Of a stretch of 27,705 bases of DNA, positions 18,401-24,777 are shown piece after piece. How positions within the stretch are numbered: the first letter of the stretch is position 1; every line of letters begins with the position of its first letter. A program made the position numbers and the translations under genes. This DNA comes from a virus. The notes below the pieces were generated by a model, which was not told where the DNA came from, did no database searches, and saw only the letters and a list, made by a program, of their open reading frames with translations. The stretch is from IMG/VR virus record IMGVR_UViG_3300027763_000193, positions 1-27,705 of that record. The stretch is one strand, 5' to 3'.

Positions 18401-18638
18401 AACAGCATCAACTGGTATTGGAACTAACGTATTTCTTTCACCTCAAGGTGTAACTGGATTCACAACAACTTCTAAAGTTGCAACAGCATCTACAATTACA
18501 CTTTCAACAACAGCACTTGATGTAGACATTGTAAGTTTTATGGTTCATTACAATGGTTCTGGTACTGGCACTAGATCAAACTATACGGTTTATGCAACCA
18601 ACACTACTGGATTTAGATATGGTTCAGTAGGTTTCTAA
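15423..18638 (+). CDS. Tail-fibre-like protein with beta-roll (YadA-head-like) repeats (1071 aa)
   Basis: Begins 3 nt after the previous stop. The N-terminus contains S-G-I-Q-V-T-G-V-V-T-A-T-S-F-R-G-D-G-S-Q-L-T-G, a module frequent in cyanophage fibres. Two blocks of repeating x-N-V-x-I-G-Y/S-x units (nt ~16015-16400 and ~17140-17740) resemble the left-handed beta-roll repeats of YadA-type trimeric adhesin heads. Each block ends with N-Q-L-V-I-G-x-G and then G-N-S-S-Y-N-V-G-x-G-T. Between them lies an L-H-V-Q-G-N-V-R-I-T-G-G-L-Y-D module nearly identical in DNA to the end of the 6190 gene. The last ~120 residues form a separate globular domain ending G-F-R-Y-G-S-V-G-F. No S74 chaperone signature. 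Likely a trimeric fibre whose tip partner is the glycine-rich protein just downstream (inference). Confidence 0.8.
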   Translation: MAKLKSGTRIYGTSTIDTSVVVGSAVTANSSGIQVTGVVTATSFRGDGSQLTGVVGSYAPIAGIATNVRGTANRILYNSATDTTTTSSNLTFDGTNATVAGSLTANTYRSNFVSAGGGSNSIFVGNNVGLAVTTEGGNVSNSYDKLIGFGYDCLKYVYESAGGGGSNSWATQIAMGEGCLQNVTLNRGGGGSGSFGTNIAIGYQCGVTVNASSGTFRNVFVGYQVAFANNFAGAAYNNIFGTQSGYNLSSGTGNSLFGYQAGYNVTSASYNVAIGYAAGVTNLTGSQNVVIGYNRDVPIAAGSNQLVIGSGSNDWIYGNSSYNVGLGTNSPSQKLHVQGNVRITGGLYDSNNNVGTAGSVLSSTGSGLSWIAAGSGGGISSVSISTSSATQSQFLTFVAGTGTTTGFGVSTTGLVFTPSTGNLGIGTTIPLQKAHILGSLLVAAGSSTGQHITQKAYELNSGTLSWEGSAGQLFSITNNLTSGSIFSVNDVSGIPSIDVDANGTVSMAAYGGSVGIGTTNPQGALDIRVGSASTVTINYGYSQLISSSNPGITFTNNSIGNNNTTNFSINASRNNIFGSYNNGAMSGNQNTIVGYNNNGNISGSNNNIFGSSNLGSLTGNNNILIGDSNNYGGGSGSYNTLIGQQIFYQNSFAGSYNVAMGYRAAYTTTNIGVNASYNVILGYQAAGLGVISASNNVALGSSALYSISTGNQNVALGSSTGIGITTGNQNVVIGFNQTTPILTGSNQLVIGAGNTSWINGNSSYNVGIGTTNPLYRFTVVGSGATATPSLTNVLADFTGNVNSYSQINTRNSSTGANASSDIIATADTGTDTTNYIDLGIHNSGYSVAGWTINGALDGYLYTSNSNLSIGAASANKYVSVFTGGTLAANERLRITGIGSVGIGTTNPTSTLHVSGTTELTGVLETVSVGNTIGIAGTNSVILECDALKSTVFTHNLTNGPVGIVSFKNIPVNKNSATTFTILFTQNALGTANITASTGIGTNVFLSPQGVTGFTTTSKVATASTITLSTTALDVDIVSFMVHYNGSGTGTRSNYTVYATNTTGFRYGSVGF
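16437..16540 (+). repeat. 104-nt dispersed repeat, copy 2 (in fibre at 15423)
   Basis: Partner of 10276-10379, in the same reading phase but in a different gene about 6.2 kb away; flanks diverge on both sides. Confidence 0.9.
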
Positions 18639-18650
18639 GAGGAGGTTATT

Positions 18651-21600
18651 ATGAGTATTTTTAACGATTTTCATATAAAAGAAGCACCTTTTTTTAGTGG
18701 AGTAGCAAGAGGTATTGGTGGTTTTGCTTTTGGTGTTAGAAAACTATTGGGAATCTCAAGTAACTCAGTATCAGTAATCCCACCATCAGGTATCACAGCA
18801 ACTGGTGGAACAATTATTGATTATAATTCTGGTAGTACAATATACCGAGCACATGTCTTTACTTCATCAGGTACTTTTAGTGTAAGTCAAGTAACTGGTA
18901 CTGGAACTGTCGAATATCTTGTAGTTGGTTCTGGGGGATCTGGAGTTAACGCAGATGGTGGAAACGGTAGTGGTGGTGGTGGAGGAGGAGAAGTTAAATA
19001 TATTTCGGGATCTGTTACTGCAACATCATATTCGATAACAGTAGGATCTGTACAGGGTAATGTTGCAAATACCAGAGCACCAAGTAGTAGTGCTTTTGGA
19101 ACAACTGCTCTTGGTGGATTTAGTTCACCTGGAGGATCTGGCACAGGTGGTGGTGCTTCAGGTAATGGAAATCCTGGTGGATCTGGATCTGGTATTCCTG
19201 GTTGTGGTGGTGGTAGAGCAGGTGGAGGTGGAGGTGGTGCTGGAGGAGCAGGAACAGCAGCACAACCAGGATCTCCTTGGATTGGTGGTAATGGAGGAGC
19301 AGGATCAGCAGTTCCTCAGTTTCCTGGACCGGCATTCTCTGCAGTATTTCCAGCAGGTTGGGTTTCTGCTGTCGGTCCATCAGGATTGTTTGGTGGTGGG
19401 GGAGGAGGAGCAGATGAAAGAAATCCTTCGCCAGCTGGTTTAGGTGGACCAGGAGGTGGTGGACGAGGTGGTGATTATGATGAAGATGGATTTCCTGGAA
19501 CTGTAAATACTGGTGGTGGTGGAGGTGGATCTGGAGGTGCCGGATGTGTTATTTCGAGAGCAGGTGGAAGTGGTGCCTCCGGGATTGTAATCGTCAGATA
19601 TGCAACAGATATTAGAGCAATTGGTGGAACAATTAGTAGTTATACTATTGCTATACCATACAGAGCACACATATTTACTTCATCAGGTACTTTTCAGGTA
19701 ACTTCTGGATCTGGAAATGTCGAATATCTTGTTGTTGCTGGTGGTGGTGGTGGTGGAAGTGATCAAGGTGGTGGTGGTGGTGCAGGAGGTCTTAGAACCG
19801 GATCATCTGCGGTATCTCCTGGAACTTATACGGTAACAATAGGTTCTGGAGGAGCTTCAGGAACTGGTCAGAGGCAGCGTGGATCCACGGGAAATGATTC
19901 TGTATTTGGTTCTATTACATCAAGTGGTGGTGGTGGAGGTGGTGGACACCCTGGACCTGGACCTACAAATGCATATGGACTATCTGGAGGATCTGGTGGT
20001 GGATCTTATGTTTTGGGAGGAGCAGGAAATACTCCACCAACATCACCACCACAAGGTAATCCAGGTGCTTCAGGTGGAGGTGGAGGAGGGGGATCTGGTT
20101 CTGAAGGTGGGACAAGTGGTGGTTCAGGCAGTCCCTCATCCATAAGTGGTATATCAACCTTCTACGCCGGTGGTGGTGCTGGTGGAAATAATGGTACTGG
20201 TGGTGCCGGTGGTGGAGGAACACCAAGTCCTTATGGATTTCCAGCACCATCAACACAAGCAGGAGCTGGATCTGTAAATACTGGAGGTGGTGGTGGTGGA
20301 CAGGGAAACTCCTACAGTGGAAACGCAACTGGTTCTGGTGGTTCGGGTATCGTAGTAGTCCGATATCTATCTGGATCCATAACAGCAACTGGTGGAACAA
20401 CTGCTGATTATTCTGTACCAGATTCATACATATCACACAAATTTACATCATCGGGAACATTTGCAGTTACTGATCCTTCTTTAACTTCTGTTGAGTATCT
20501 TGTTGTTGCTGGTGGTGGTGGTGGTAACAGTGGAGGAGGTGGAGGAGGAGGAGCAGGTGGATTCCTTACAAATTCAACATCTGTTACTGGTATTACTCCT
20601 TATTCCATAATTGTTGGTGGAGGTGGAGTTGGGGCTGGTAGCTACCCAGCAGGAGGTTATTCTTCTGCAACTTCTGGTGGAAATTCTGGGTTTTCAACTA
20701 TAACTGCTATTGGTGGTGGTTTTGGTGGTGGACAAAATGACAATGCTGCTAGTGGTGGTTCTGGTGGTGGAGGTGGAGGTGGTACTAATGGTCCCTCCCA
20801 ACAAGTAGCAGGTATTGGTACTGCTGGACAAGGAAATGCTGGTGCAGATGGTGTTCAAAATAGTCGTGGAGGTGGTGGAGGTGGATCTGGTTCAGCTGGA
20901 AGTCTTTTAACTGGTGGTTCATCAACAAATAGTTCTATAAGTGGTATATCTACTGCTTATGCTGGGGGTGGTGGTGCTGGTGGTTATAGTACTTCCGGAA
21001 ATGGTGGAGGAGGTGGTGCTGGTAACGGAACTGCGGGAATTAGTGTAAGGGGTGGTGATGCTCTTCTCAACACAGGTTCTGGTGGTGGAGGAGGAGGTGG
21101 AGAAGGGTCTCCCCTGTTCCGTACTGCTGGTGGAGGTTCTGGTGGTTCCGGTATTGTAGTCGTCCGATATCGACCAAATCTAGTATTAACTGTTAAATTA
21201 TGGGGTGCTGGTGGAGGAGGTGGTACAGCAGGTGGATGGTCTTTTGGTGCAACAGGTGGTGGTGGTGGATTTATTAGTGCAACATTATTACTTCCTGGAT
21301 CATTAAGGGGAACAAGTTTAATTTTGCAGGTGGGGCAAGGTGGTCTAGTAAATGGTGCTTCAGTAAGTTTTGGTGGTGGTGGACAAGCAAATAGAACTGG
21401 CAGTGATAATAGATATGGATCTAATGGTGGTGGTTATACTGGATTGTTTATGGGAAGTGTTTCTCAGGCAAATGCATTACTAATTGCTGGTGGTGGTGGA
21501 GGAGGAGGTTCTTCTAGGGCAGGAACTGGTAATATCGGTGGTGCTGGTGGTGGAACTACGGGTCAAGATGGTGTCTCTGCATATGATAGTAAAACAGCAT

Positions 21601-22019
21601 ACAGAGGATTGGGAGGAACTCAAAGTGCTGGTGGAGCAGAATCTAGTACAGACTATGCTAATAATAGTTTTCCAGCAGGTGCTTTGATTGGAGGAACTGC
21701 TAGAGGAAATGGATATGGTGGAGCAGGTGGTGGTGGATATTGGGGAGGTTCTGCTGGTGGTTATTCTGAAGCAAATACCATGGCTGGTGGTGGAGGTGGA
21801 TCTGGATATGTAAATTCTGCATATGTATCTGGTCCATCTACTAATGATCAAGGAAATTATCAAACTTCTGCGGGAACTAGTGATCCTGGATATCCTGGTT
21901 CGGTTGCTACTGGAGGGGCAGTTGCCACTGCTGGAAGTAATGGATTTGCTCGTATTACCTATAATGGAGTAGAAACCACATATTCTTATACTGGTAGTAA
22001 TATTGTAATTACATTATAA
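18651..22019 (+). CDS. Glycine-rich multi-module adhesin (1122 aa)
   Basis: Strong Shine-Dalgarno GAGGAGG at 18639-18645, 5 nt before the ATG. After an N-terminal segment of ~45 aa, three homologous modules start near residues 47, 325 and 578. Each has G-G-T-x-x-x-Y, then T-S-S-G-T-F-x-V, V-E-Y-L-V-V, long G-G-G-G-G runs, and a closing S-G-I-V-V-V-R-Y. A fourth, related region (about 843-1122) has L-W-G-A-G-G-G-G and L-L-I-A-G-G-G-G-G-G, like eukaryote-type Gly_rich domains. The layout matches the phage Gly_rich adhesin domain family. Polyglycine stretches with regular spacing suggest packed polyglycine-II helices, as known for T-even-type gp38 adhesins. Position directly behind a fibre gene agrees with a tip adhesin. 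Receptor specificity cannot be read from the sequence. Confidence 0.82.
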   Translation: MSIFNDFHIKEAPFFSGVARGIGGFAFGVRKLLGISSNSVSVIPPSGITATGGTIIDYNSGSTIYRAHVFTSSGTFSVSQVTGTGTVEYLVVGSGGSGVNADGGNGSGGGGGGEVKYISGSVTATSYSITVGSVQGNVANTRAPSSSAFGTTALGGFSSPGGSGTGGGASGNGNPGGSGSGIPGCGGGRAGGGGGGAGGAGTAAQPGSPWIGGNGGAGSAVPQFPGPAFSAVFPAGWVSAVGPSGLFGGGGGGADERNPSPAGLGGPGGGGRGGDYDEDGFPGTVNTGGGGGGSGGAGCVISRAGGSGASGIVIVRYATDIRAIGGTISSYTIAIPYRAHIFTSSGTFQVTSGSGNVEYLVVAGGGGGGSDQGGGGGAGGLRTGSSAVSPGTYTVTIGSGGASGTGQRQRGSTGNDSVFGSITSSGGGGGGGHPGPGPTNAYGLSGGSGGGSYVLGGAGNTPPTSPPQGNPGASGGGGGGGSGSEGGTSGGSGSPSSISGISTFYAGGGAGGNNGTGGAGGGGTPSPYGFPAPSTQAGAGSVNTGGGGGGQGNSYSGNATGSGGSGIVVVRYLSGSITATGGTTADYSVPDSYISHKFTSSGTFAVTDPSLTSVEYLVVAGGGGGNSGGGGGGGAGGFLTNSTSVTGITPYSIIVGGGGVGAGSYPAGGYSSATSGGNSGFSTITAIGGGFGGGQNDNAASGGSGGGGGGGTNGPSQQVAGIGTAGQGNAGADGVQNSRGGGGGGSGSAGSLLTGGSSTNSSISGISTAYAGGGGAGGYSTSGNGGGGGAGNGTAGISVRGGDALLNTGSGGGGGGGEGSPLFRTAGGGSGGSGIVVVRYRPNLVLTVKLWGAGGGGGTAGGWSFGATGGGGGFISATLLLPGSLRGTSLILQVGQGGLVNGASVSFGGGGQANRTGSDNRYGSNGGGYTGLFMGSVSQANALLIAGGGGGGGSSRAGTGNIGGAGGGTTGQDGVSAYDSKTAYRGLGGTQSAGGAESSTDYANNSFPAGALIGGTARGNGYGGAGGGGYWGGSAGGYSEANTMAGGGGGSGYVNSAYVSGPSTNDQGNYQTSAGTSDPGYPGSVATGGAVATAGSNGFARITYNGVETTYSYTGSNIVITL

Positions 22020-22052
22020 TATATTGGATATATAATCTAAAATACTAGAAAA

Positions 22053-22274
22053 ATGCAAGAAAACATTCCTTTTTTACATAGTGATACGCAATTATATCCA
22101 TCTTGGGTGTACGTTATCCCATTTGATTGTTGGGCTCCTCCTGTGGGAGCACCAGAATTAACACAAGAACAAAGAGAACAAAATTATGAATATAAATGGG
22201 ACGAAGATTTATATCAACAAAATGGTGCTATGGGAAATATATTTGGGTGGGTTCTAGTTGTAGTTACATCATAA
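22053..22274 (+). CDS. Small acidic protein of unknown function (73 aa)
   Basis: 73 aa, with an aromatic, Pro-rich first half (P-S-W-V-Y-V-I-P-F-D-C-W-A-P-P) and a charged middle (T-Q-E-Q-R-E-Q-N-Y-E-Y-K-W-D-E) followed by a hydrophobic end (F-G-W-V-L-V-V-V). The ATG follows the purine-rich AGAAAA without a strong Shine-Dalgarno. It lies 33 nt behind the glycine-rich adhesin and its stop overlaps the late promoter box of the next gene, so it is co-transcribed with the fibre cluster. I do not recognise a family; a small virion or fibre-assembly protein is the contextual guess. ATG start, reasonable composition and tight packing favour a real gene. Confidence 0.6.
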   Translation: MQENIPFLHSDTQLYPSWVYVIPFDCWAPPVGAPELTQEQREQNYEYKWDEDLYQQNGAMGNIFGWVLVVVTS

Positions 22275-22277
22275 ATA
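22271..22277 (+). promoter_or_regulatory. Late-type promoter box ATAAATA before the 22306 gene
   Basis: CATAAATA overlaps the stop codon of the 73-aa gene and ends 29 nt before the next ATG. Confidence 0.55.
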
Positions 22278-22305
22278 ACAAAAATATTTACATTTAATAG
22301 TTCTT

Positions 22306-22710
22306 ATGGCACACTACGCACAACTTGATGAAAATAACATCGTTACTCAAGTTATCGTTGTAGCAAATAGTGATATCACTGATGAAAACGGTAACGAAGT
22401 AGAAGAAATTGGTATTGCATTCTGTAAGAAACTTTTGGGAGAAGATACCAACTGGAAGCAGACTTCATATAACAATAACATTCGTGTAAGATATGCAGGT
22501 ATTGGATATTCTTATAATGAAGAACTTGATGCATTTGTTGCACCAAAACCATTTGCATCTTGGTTATTGGATACTGAAACTGCAGACTGGGTATCACCTA
22601 TTGGTACTGCTCCTGCACTTACAGAAGAAGAAATTGAAGCACGTTCTTTCTATGTTTGGGATGAAGAGAATGGTGTGTGGAAATTAATGACACCAGAACC
22701 AGTAGAATAA
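22306..22710 (+). CDS. Conserved small marine-phage structural protein (134 aa)
   Basis: M-A-H-Y-A-Q-L-D-E-N-N-I-V-T-Q-V-I-V-V, then I-G-I-A-F-C-K-K-L-L-G, W-K-Q-T-S-Y-N-N-N-I-R and Y-A-G-I-G-Y-S-Y. This layout recurs in many cyanophages and pelagiphages, where small proteins of this type occur among virion or tail genes. The C-terminal half (F-A-S-W-L-L-D-T-E-T-A-D-W, then F-Y-V-W-D-E-E-N-G-V-W-K) carries W-x-W-type strand pairs common at fibre tips. A late-type ATAAATA box lies 29 nt upstream. No enzyme motif. Biochemical role unknown; I would place it in the virion because of company and promoter type. It is the last gene before the consensus sigma70 promoter of the accessory block. Confidence 0.75.
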   Translation: MAHYAQLDENNIVTQVIVVANSDITDENGNEVEEIGIAFCKKLLGEDTNWKQTSYNNNIRVRYAGIGYSYNEELDAFVAPKPFASWLLDTETADWVSPIGTAPALTEEEIEARSFYVWDEENGVWKLMTPEPVE

Positions 22711-22720
22711 AAGTTTGGTA

Positions 22721-22749
22721 TTGACATTATATCAAAACTGATATATAAT
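22721..22749 (+). promoter_or_regulatory. Consensus sigma70-type promoter of the oxygenase pair
   Basis: TTGACA (22721-22726), 17-nt spacer, TATAAT (22744-22749): full match to both hexamers. Predicted start near 22756, giving a leader of about 19 nt before the ATG at 22775. It lies directly behind the virion cluster and allows host-polymerase transcription. Confidence 0.85.
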
Positions 22750-22774
22750 ATCACTGAATATATTATAAAAGTTT

Positions 22775-23395
22775 ATGGCCTTTCAGTCCGTATGGTATTA
22801 TACAGACCTTCCAGAAGACATTGTAGATATCATTGAAAAAGATTTAACAGAAAAATTTGACTCATCAATGGCAGACTCCAAACTTCACGGAGATGCCCTG
22901 AATAAGGAGAAGAGAAACTCTCAAAACACCTGGATTCCTACAACTCATTGGGTTGCTGGTTTTCTGTGGCACTATGTTCAACGTGCAAATCGTGAGAACT
23001 TCTTGTATGACCTAAGAAATATTGATGGTGAAAATCTTCAATATACACGTTATAGTGAAGGTGAGTTTTATGGTTGGCACAATGATGCAGGACTTCAAAC
23101 TCAATACAAACCTCAATCTGTTGGTAATCTTGCCGAAGGACTTGCAAATGATTTTGTGAATGAGAATATTGAACTTGTAAGGAAACTTTCTTTTTCCCTG
23201 CAACTTTCTGGTCCTGATGATTATGAGGGAGGAAATGTTCAGTTCATTGATGAAGCAGGAAAGAGTTACTTTGCTCCAAGAAAACGTGGAACGATTGTAC
23301 TCTTTGACTCACGTACTCAACATCGGGTTCTTAAAGTAACAAAAGGTGTTCGTAAGAGTATTGTCGGTTGGACTGTTGGACCACGTTGGCATTGA
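22775..23395 (+). CDS. 2-oxoglutarate/Fe(II)-dependent oxygenase (PiuC/prolyl-hydroxylase-like), first of two
   Basis: 206 aa. The iron triad of the 2OG-Fe(II) dioxygenase superfamily is visible: H102-N-D104 in G-W-H-N-D-A-G and H183 in S-R-T-Q-H-R-V, plus R193 in G-V-R-K-S as the likely 2-oxoglutarate ligand. E-G-G-N-V-Q-F (151-157) and R-G-T-I-V-L-F-D-S (171-179) are typical of the double-stranded beta-helix core of P4H/PKHD-type hydroxylases. Family chemistry: substrate hydroxylation coupled to 2-oxoglutarate decarboxylation to succinate and CO2; substrate unknown. A consensus promoter sits just upstream, so expression early by host polymerase is likely. Such genes are common in cyanophages. 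The second oxygenase begins 10 nt downstream. Length fits the family, and no catalytic residue is missing. Confidence 0.9.
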   Translation: MAFQSVWYYTDLPEDIVDIIEKDLTEKFDSSMADSKLHGDALNKEKRNSQNTWIPTTHWVAGFLWHYVQRANRENFLYDLRNIDGENLQYTRYSEGEFYGWHNDAGLQTQYKPQSVGNLAEGLANDFVNENIELVRKLSFSLQLSGPDDYEGGNVQFIDEAGKSYFAPRKRGTIVLFDSRTQHRVLKVTKGVRKSIVGWTVGPRWH

Positions 23396-23405
23396 GGTAT
23401 AAAAT

Positions 23406-24098
23406 ATGAACGAACTAGAATTGATAATGCAGGAACGTAGAAATACGGGAACTGCATGGACACGTAATGAGAGTTTTGATAAGAACGGATACTTAGTTTT
23501 AAAGGATTTATGGGATCCACAGGAACTTTATCATCCAGTTCCTGCTGAAAGAGGACAGATTAACTATTTTGGTTCTGTTGATAGGTTTAATCACGAACCA
23601 GAAGAAGCACAAGTTAATGGTTCTTTGGCACGATACTCTCATCCAATGTATAAGACAATTCATACTGGAATTCGTCTGAAACTGGAAAAGGAAATTGGAC
23701 GGAAACTTTATAATACTTATTATTATGATAGGTTTTATTTTCCAGGACAAGAATTAAAAAAACACGCAGACAGAGATGCCTGTGAAATTTCAGTGTCTGT
23801 TCATATCAGCACTAATCTAAAACAAGATTGGCCAATCTGGATTAAAACTCCCGATATCTATGCTGATAAGAAAAAGGAGGTTGTTTTTGTTCCTGGTGAA
23901 AATCGTGCGGTAGTTCTTTCTGCCGGTGACGGAATGGTTTATAAAGGATGTGAAAGACCACATTGGAGAGAAGCAATGCCTGGAACTAATAGAAAGGTAT
24001 TTGGCAAGAAAGAAGAACTTTATTATCACCAAATCTTCTTTCATTATGTTCTTGCTGATGGAGAACGTGCTCACTGTGCATTTGATGCTGCTAGATAA
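23406..24098 (+). CDS. 2-oxoglutarate/Fe(II)-dependent oxygenase-like protein, second of two
   Basis: 230 aa. G-Q-E-L-K-K-H-A-D-R-D-A-C-E contains H120-x-D122, spaced as the first two iron ligands. The distal His is probably H186 in C-E-R-P-H-W-R-E, with R188 close by; H208 is an alternative. The frame E-I-S-V-S-V-H-I ... G-D-G-M-V-Y-K-G is beta-helix-like. It differs from the first oxygenase in sequence and in the length between ligands, so the two are distant relatives, not a recent duplication. GAGG overlapping the preceding stop serves as Shine-Dalgarno and the gap is 10 nt, so one transcript carries both. The stop codon lies inside a small AT-rich terminator hairpin. Substrate unknown; fibre or host-protein hydroxylation is possible (inference). 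Confidence 0.8.
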   Translation: MNELELIMQERRNTGTAWTRNESFDKNGYLVLKDLWDPQELYHPVPAERGQINYFGSVDRFNHEPEEAQVNGSLARYSHPMYKTIHTGIRLKLEKEIGRKLYNTYYYDRFYFPGQELKKHADRDACEISVSVHISTNLKQDWPIWIKTPDIYADKKKEVVFVPGENRAVVLSAGDGMVYKGCERPHWREAMPGTNRKVFGKKEELYYHQIFFHYVLADGERAHCAFDAAR

Positions 24099-24112
24099 AA
24101 CTTTATCTTTTT
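24093..24112 (+). terminator. Weak AT-rich intrinsic terminator after the second oxygenase
   Basis: AGATAA (24093-24098) pairs with TTATCT (24103-24108), loop AACT, followed by T's to 24112. The 5' arm includes the stop codon. Confidence 0.5.
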
Positions 24113-24127
24113 AAATCCAAGTGATAT

Positions 24128-24135
24128 TATAAATA
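24128..24135 (+). promoter_or_regulatory. Full-consensus late promoter TATAAATA before the small RNA
   Basis: Exact T4 late consensus, 21 nt upstream of the sigma70 -35 box of the same unit, so the unit could be read by both early and late systems. Confidence 0.6.
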
Positions 24136-24155
24136 AATCTTGATTTATTGACCCC

Positions 24156-24184
24156 TTGACACCGAAATGTAAATCCCTTATACT
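24156..24184 (+). promoter_or_regulatory. Strong sigma70-type promoter of the small RNA
   Basis: TTGACA (24156-24161), 17-nt spacer, TATACT (24179-24184). Predicted start 24190-24191, exactly where the first hairpin begins. Confidence 0.85.
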
Positions 24185-24187
24185 ATG

Positions 24188-24291
24188 AAGGTCTTCAAGA
24201 TTCCTTGTATCTCTGGGAATTGAAGACCCTTTCCGTGGTGGGAAAGGTAGGATGGTGGTATAATAAGAGGAGAGAAATCTCCTCTTTTTTT
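24188..24291 (+). ncRNA. Putative small structured RNA with own promoter and terminator
   Basis: Predicted transcript from about 24191 to 24291. The -10 box ends at 24184, and the first hairpin begins at the predicted 5' end. Hairpin 1: GGTCTTCAA (24190-24198) with TTGAAGACC (24220-24228), extended by TTCC/GGAA across a 2-nt bulge. Hairpin 2: CTTTCC (229-234) with GGAAAG (241-246), 6-nt loop. A 17-nt purine-rich linker leads to a 9-bp, GAAA-looped terminator. No ORF of useful size fits. It is either a free-standing small RNA or a transcription-attenuating leader of the glutaredoxin gene that starts 33 nt beyond the terminator. I know no matching RNA family. Confidence 0.6.
24265..24291 (+). 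terminator. Strong intrinsic terminator ending the small RNA
   Basis: AAGAGGAGA (24265-24273) pairs with TCTCCTCTT (24278-24286) over a GAAA tetraloop, and the T-run reaches 24291. Confidence 0.85.
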
Positions 24292-24323
24292 CTTATATAA
24301 ATTATTACAGATATTAAACAATT

Positions 24324-24560
24324 ATGAATTTTGCAGTTTATTCCAAAGAAGATTGTCCTTATTGCTATAAAGTCAAACAAGTCCTAGAGTTGACAGGAAG
24401 TAACTTTGTGGTGTATACTTTAGGAGAAGATTTTACCAAAGAAGAATTCTATTCAGAGTTTGGTGAAGGTTCTACATTTCCTCAGGTTATTTGTGACGAT
24501 CAAAAACTTGGTGGATGCACTGATACCGTTAAGTTTCTAAAAGAGCAGCAAATTGTCTGA
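24324..24560 (+). CDS. Glutaredoxin
   Basis: 78 aa, typical of small phage and bacterial glutaredoxins. Active site C11-P-Y-C14 in the E-D-C-P-Y-C-Y-K context, T-F-P-Q-V with cis-Pro53, and G-G-C-T-D (63-67) for glutathione binding are all present, so both Cys of the dithiol mechanism are kept. Likely role: electron donor to the phage or host ribonucleotide reductase (the job of T4 NrdC) and general thiol-disulphide exchange in the cytoplasm. The protein lies 33 nt after a strong intrinsic terminator and has only a weak Shine-Dalgarno, so its level may depend on read-through. A late promoter box follows directly behind the stop. Confidence 0.92.
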   Translation: MNFAVYSKEDCPYCYKVKQVLELTGSNFVVYTLGEDFTKEEFYSEFGEGSTFPQVICDDQKLGGCTDTVKFLKEQQIV

Positions 24561-24777
24561 TAGTATCATAAATAACAATAACTACCACGGTATCAATCGT
24601 GGTGTAGAACTTATACTTAGTGGAGGTAAAAAGAGGCAACCAAAAGATTTTCATATTATTTTTGAAAAGTTACTTTGCTTTCTAAGACGAGAAGTAACTA
24701 TCTATTTTGAATTTTCTTTGACCGTAAAGAAAAGAAAAACAATCCCTATAAGGAGAAAAAAAGATGTTAGCAGTTAG
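24553..24777 (+). CDS. Doubtful small ORF (TTG start) in the glutaredoxin to TM-protein gap
   Basis: This frame has no ATG or GTG; its only usual start is TTG at 24553, overlapping the glutaredoxin end. It runs through the Shine-Dalgarno and 14 nt into the next gene. For: the C-terminal half (F-E-K-L-L-C-F-L-R-R-E-V-T-I-Y-F-E-F-S-L-T-V-K) reads like real protein with alternating beta-strand pattern. Against: a late promoter at 24568 would start RNA after the TTG, and two hairpins (24584-24603, 24668-24699) suggest a structured leader instead. Could be a remnant gene whose start was lost. Low confidence. Confidence 0.3.
   Translation: MSDSIINNNNYHGINRGVELILSGGKKRQPKDFHIIFEKLLCFLRREVTIYFEFSLTVKKRKTIPIRRKKDVSS
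24568..24574 (+). promoter_or_regulatory. Late-type promoter box ATAAATA upstream of the TM-protein gene
   Basis: CATAAATA, 8 nt after the glutaredoxin stop. Predicted start near 24580 leaves a leader of about 185 nt, unusually long compared with the other late boxes here, with hairpins ACCACG/CGTGGT (24584-24603) and AGTTACTT/AAGTAACT (24668-24699). Confidence 0.5.

Noticed and set aside
15423-18638. Intramolecular S74 chaperone at the end of fibres
   Set aside because: G-I-G-T-T-N-P...L-H-V motifs often precede S74 domains, but none of the fibres here ends with the S74 catalytic Ser/Lys region or its usual helices.
19963-20436. 157-codon open frame on the minus strand rich in Leu/His
   Set aside because: It is the antisense shadow of GGT-rich glycine codons; composition is meaningless (Leu/His/Tyr runs) and no start signal is seen.
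3450-22019. Diversity-generating retroelement acting on adhesins
   Set aside because: No reverse transcriptase, no C-type lectin end domain and no adenine-mutated template/variable pair is visible; diversity here looks like module shuffling.
22008-22036. ATTACA-17-TATAAT promoter before the 73-aa gene
   Set aside because: The -10 is perfect but the -35 matches at only four positions and overlaps the adhesin 3' end in very AT-rich DNA; kept out of the feature list.
24236-24264. Internal promoter with perfect TATAAT at 24259-24264
   Set aside because: The -35 position (TGGTGG) is poor and transcription would run straight into the terminator, so no product is expected.
24098-24324. tRNA gene in the largest gap
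   Set aside because: No T-loop GTTCRA-type motif, anticodon arm or 7-bp acceptor stem can be built; the hairpins fit a small RNA with terminator.
24714-24752. TTGACC ... TATAAG promoter before the TM-protein gene
   Set aside because: Spacing is about 23 nt, too long for a sigma70-type promoter.
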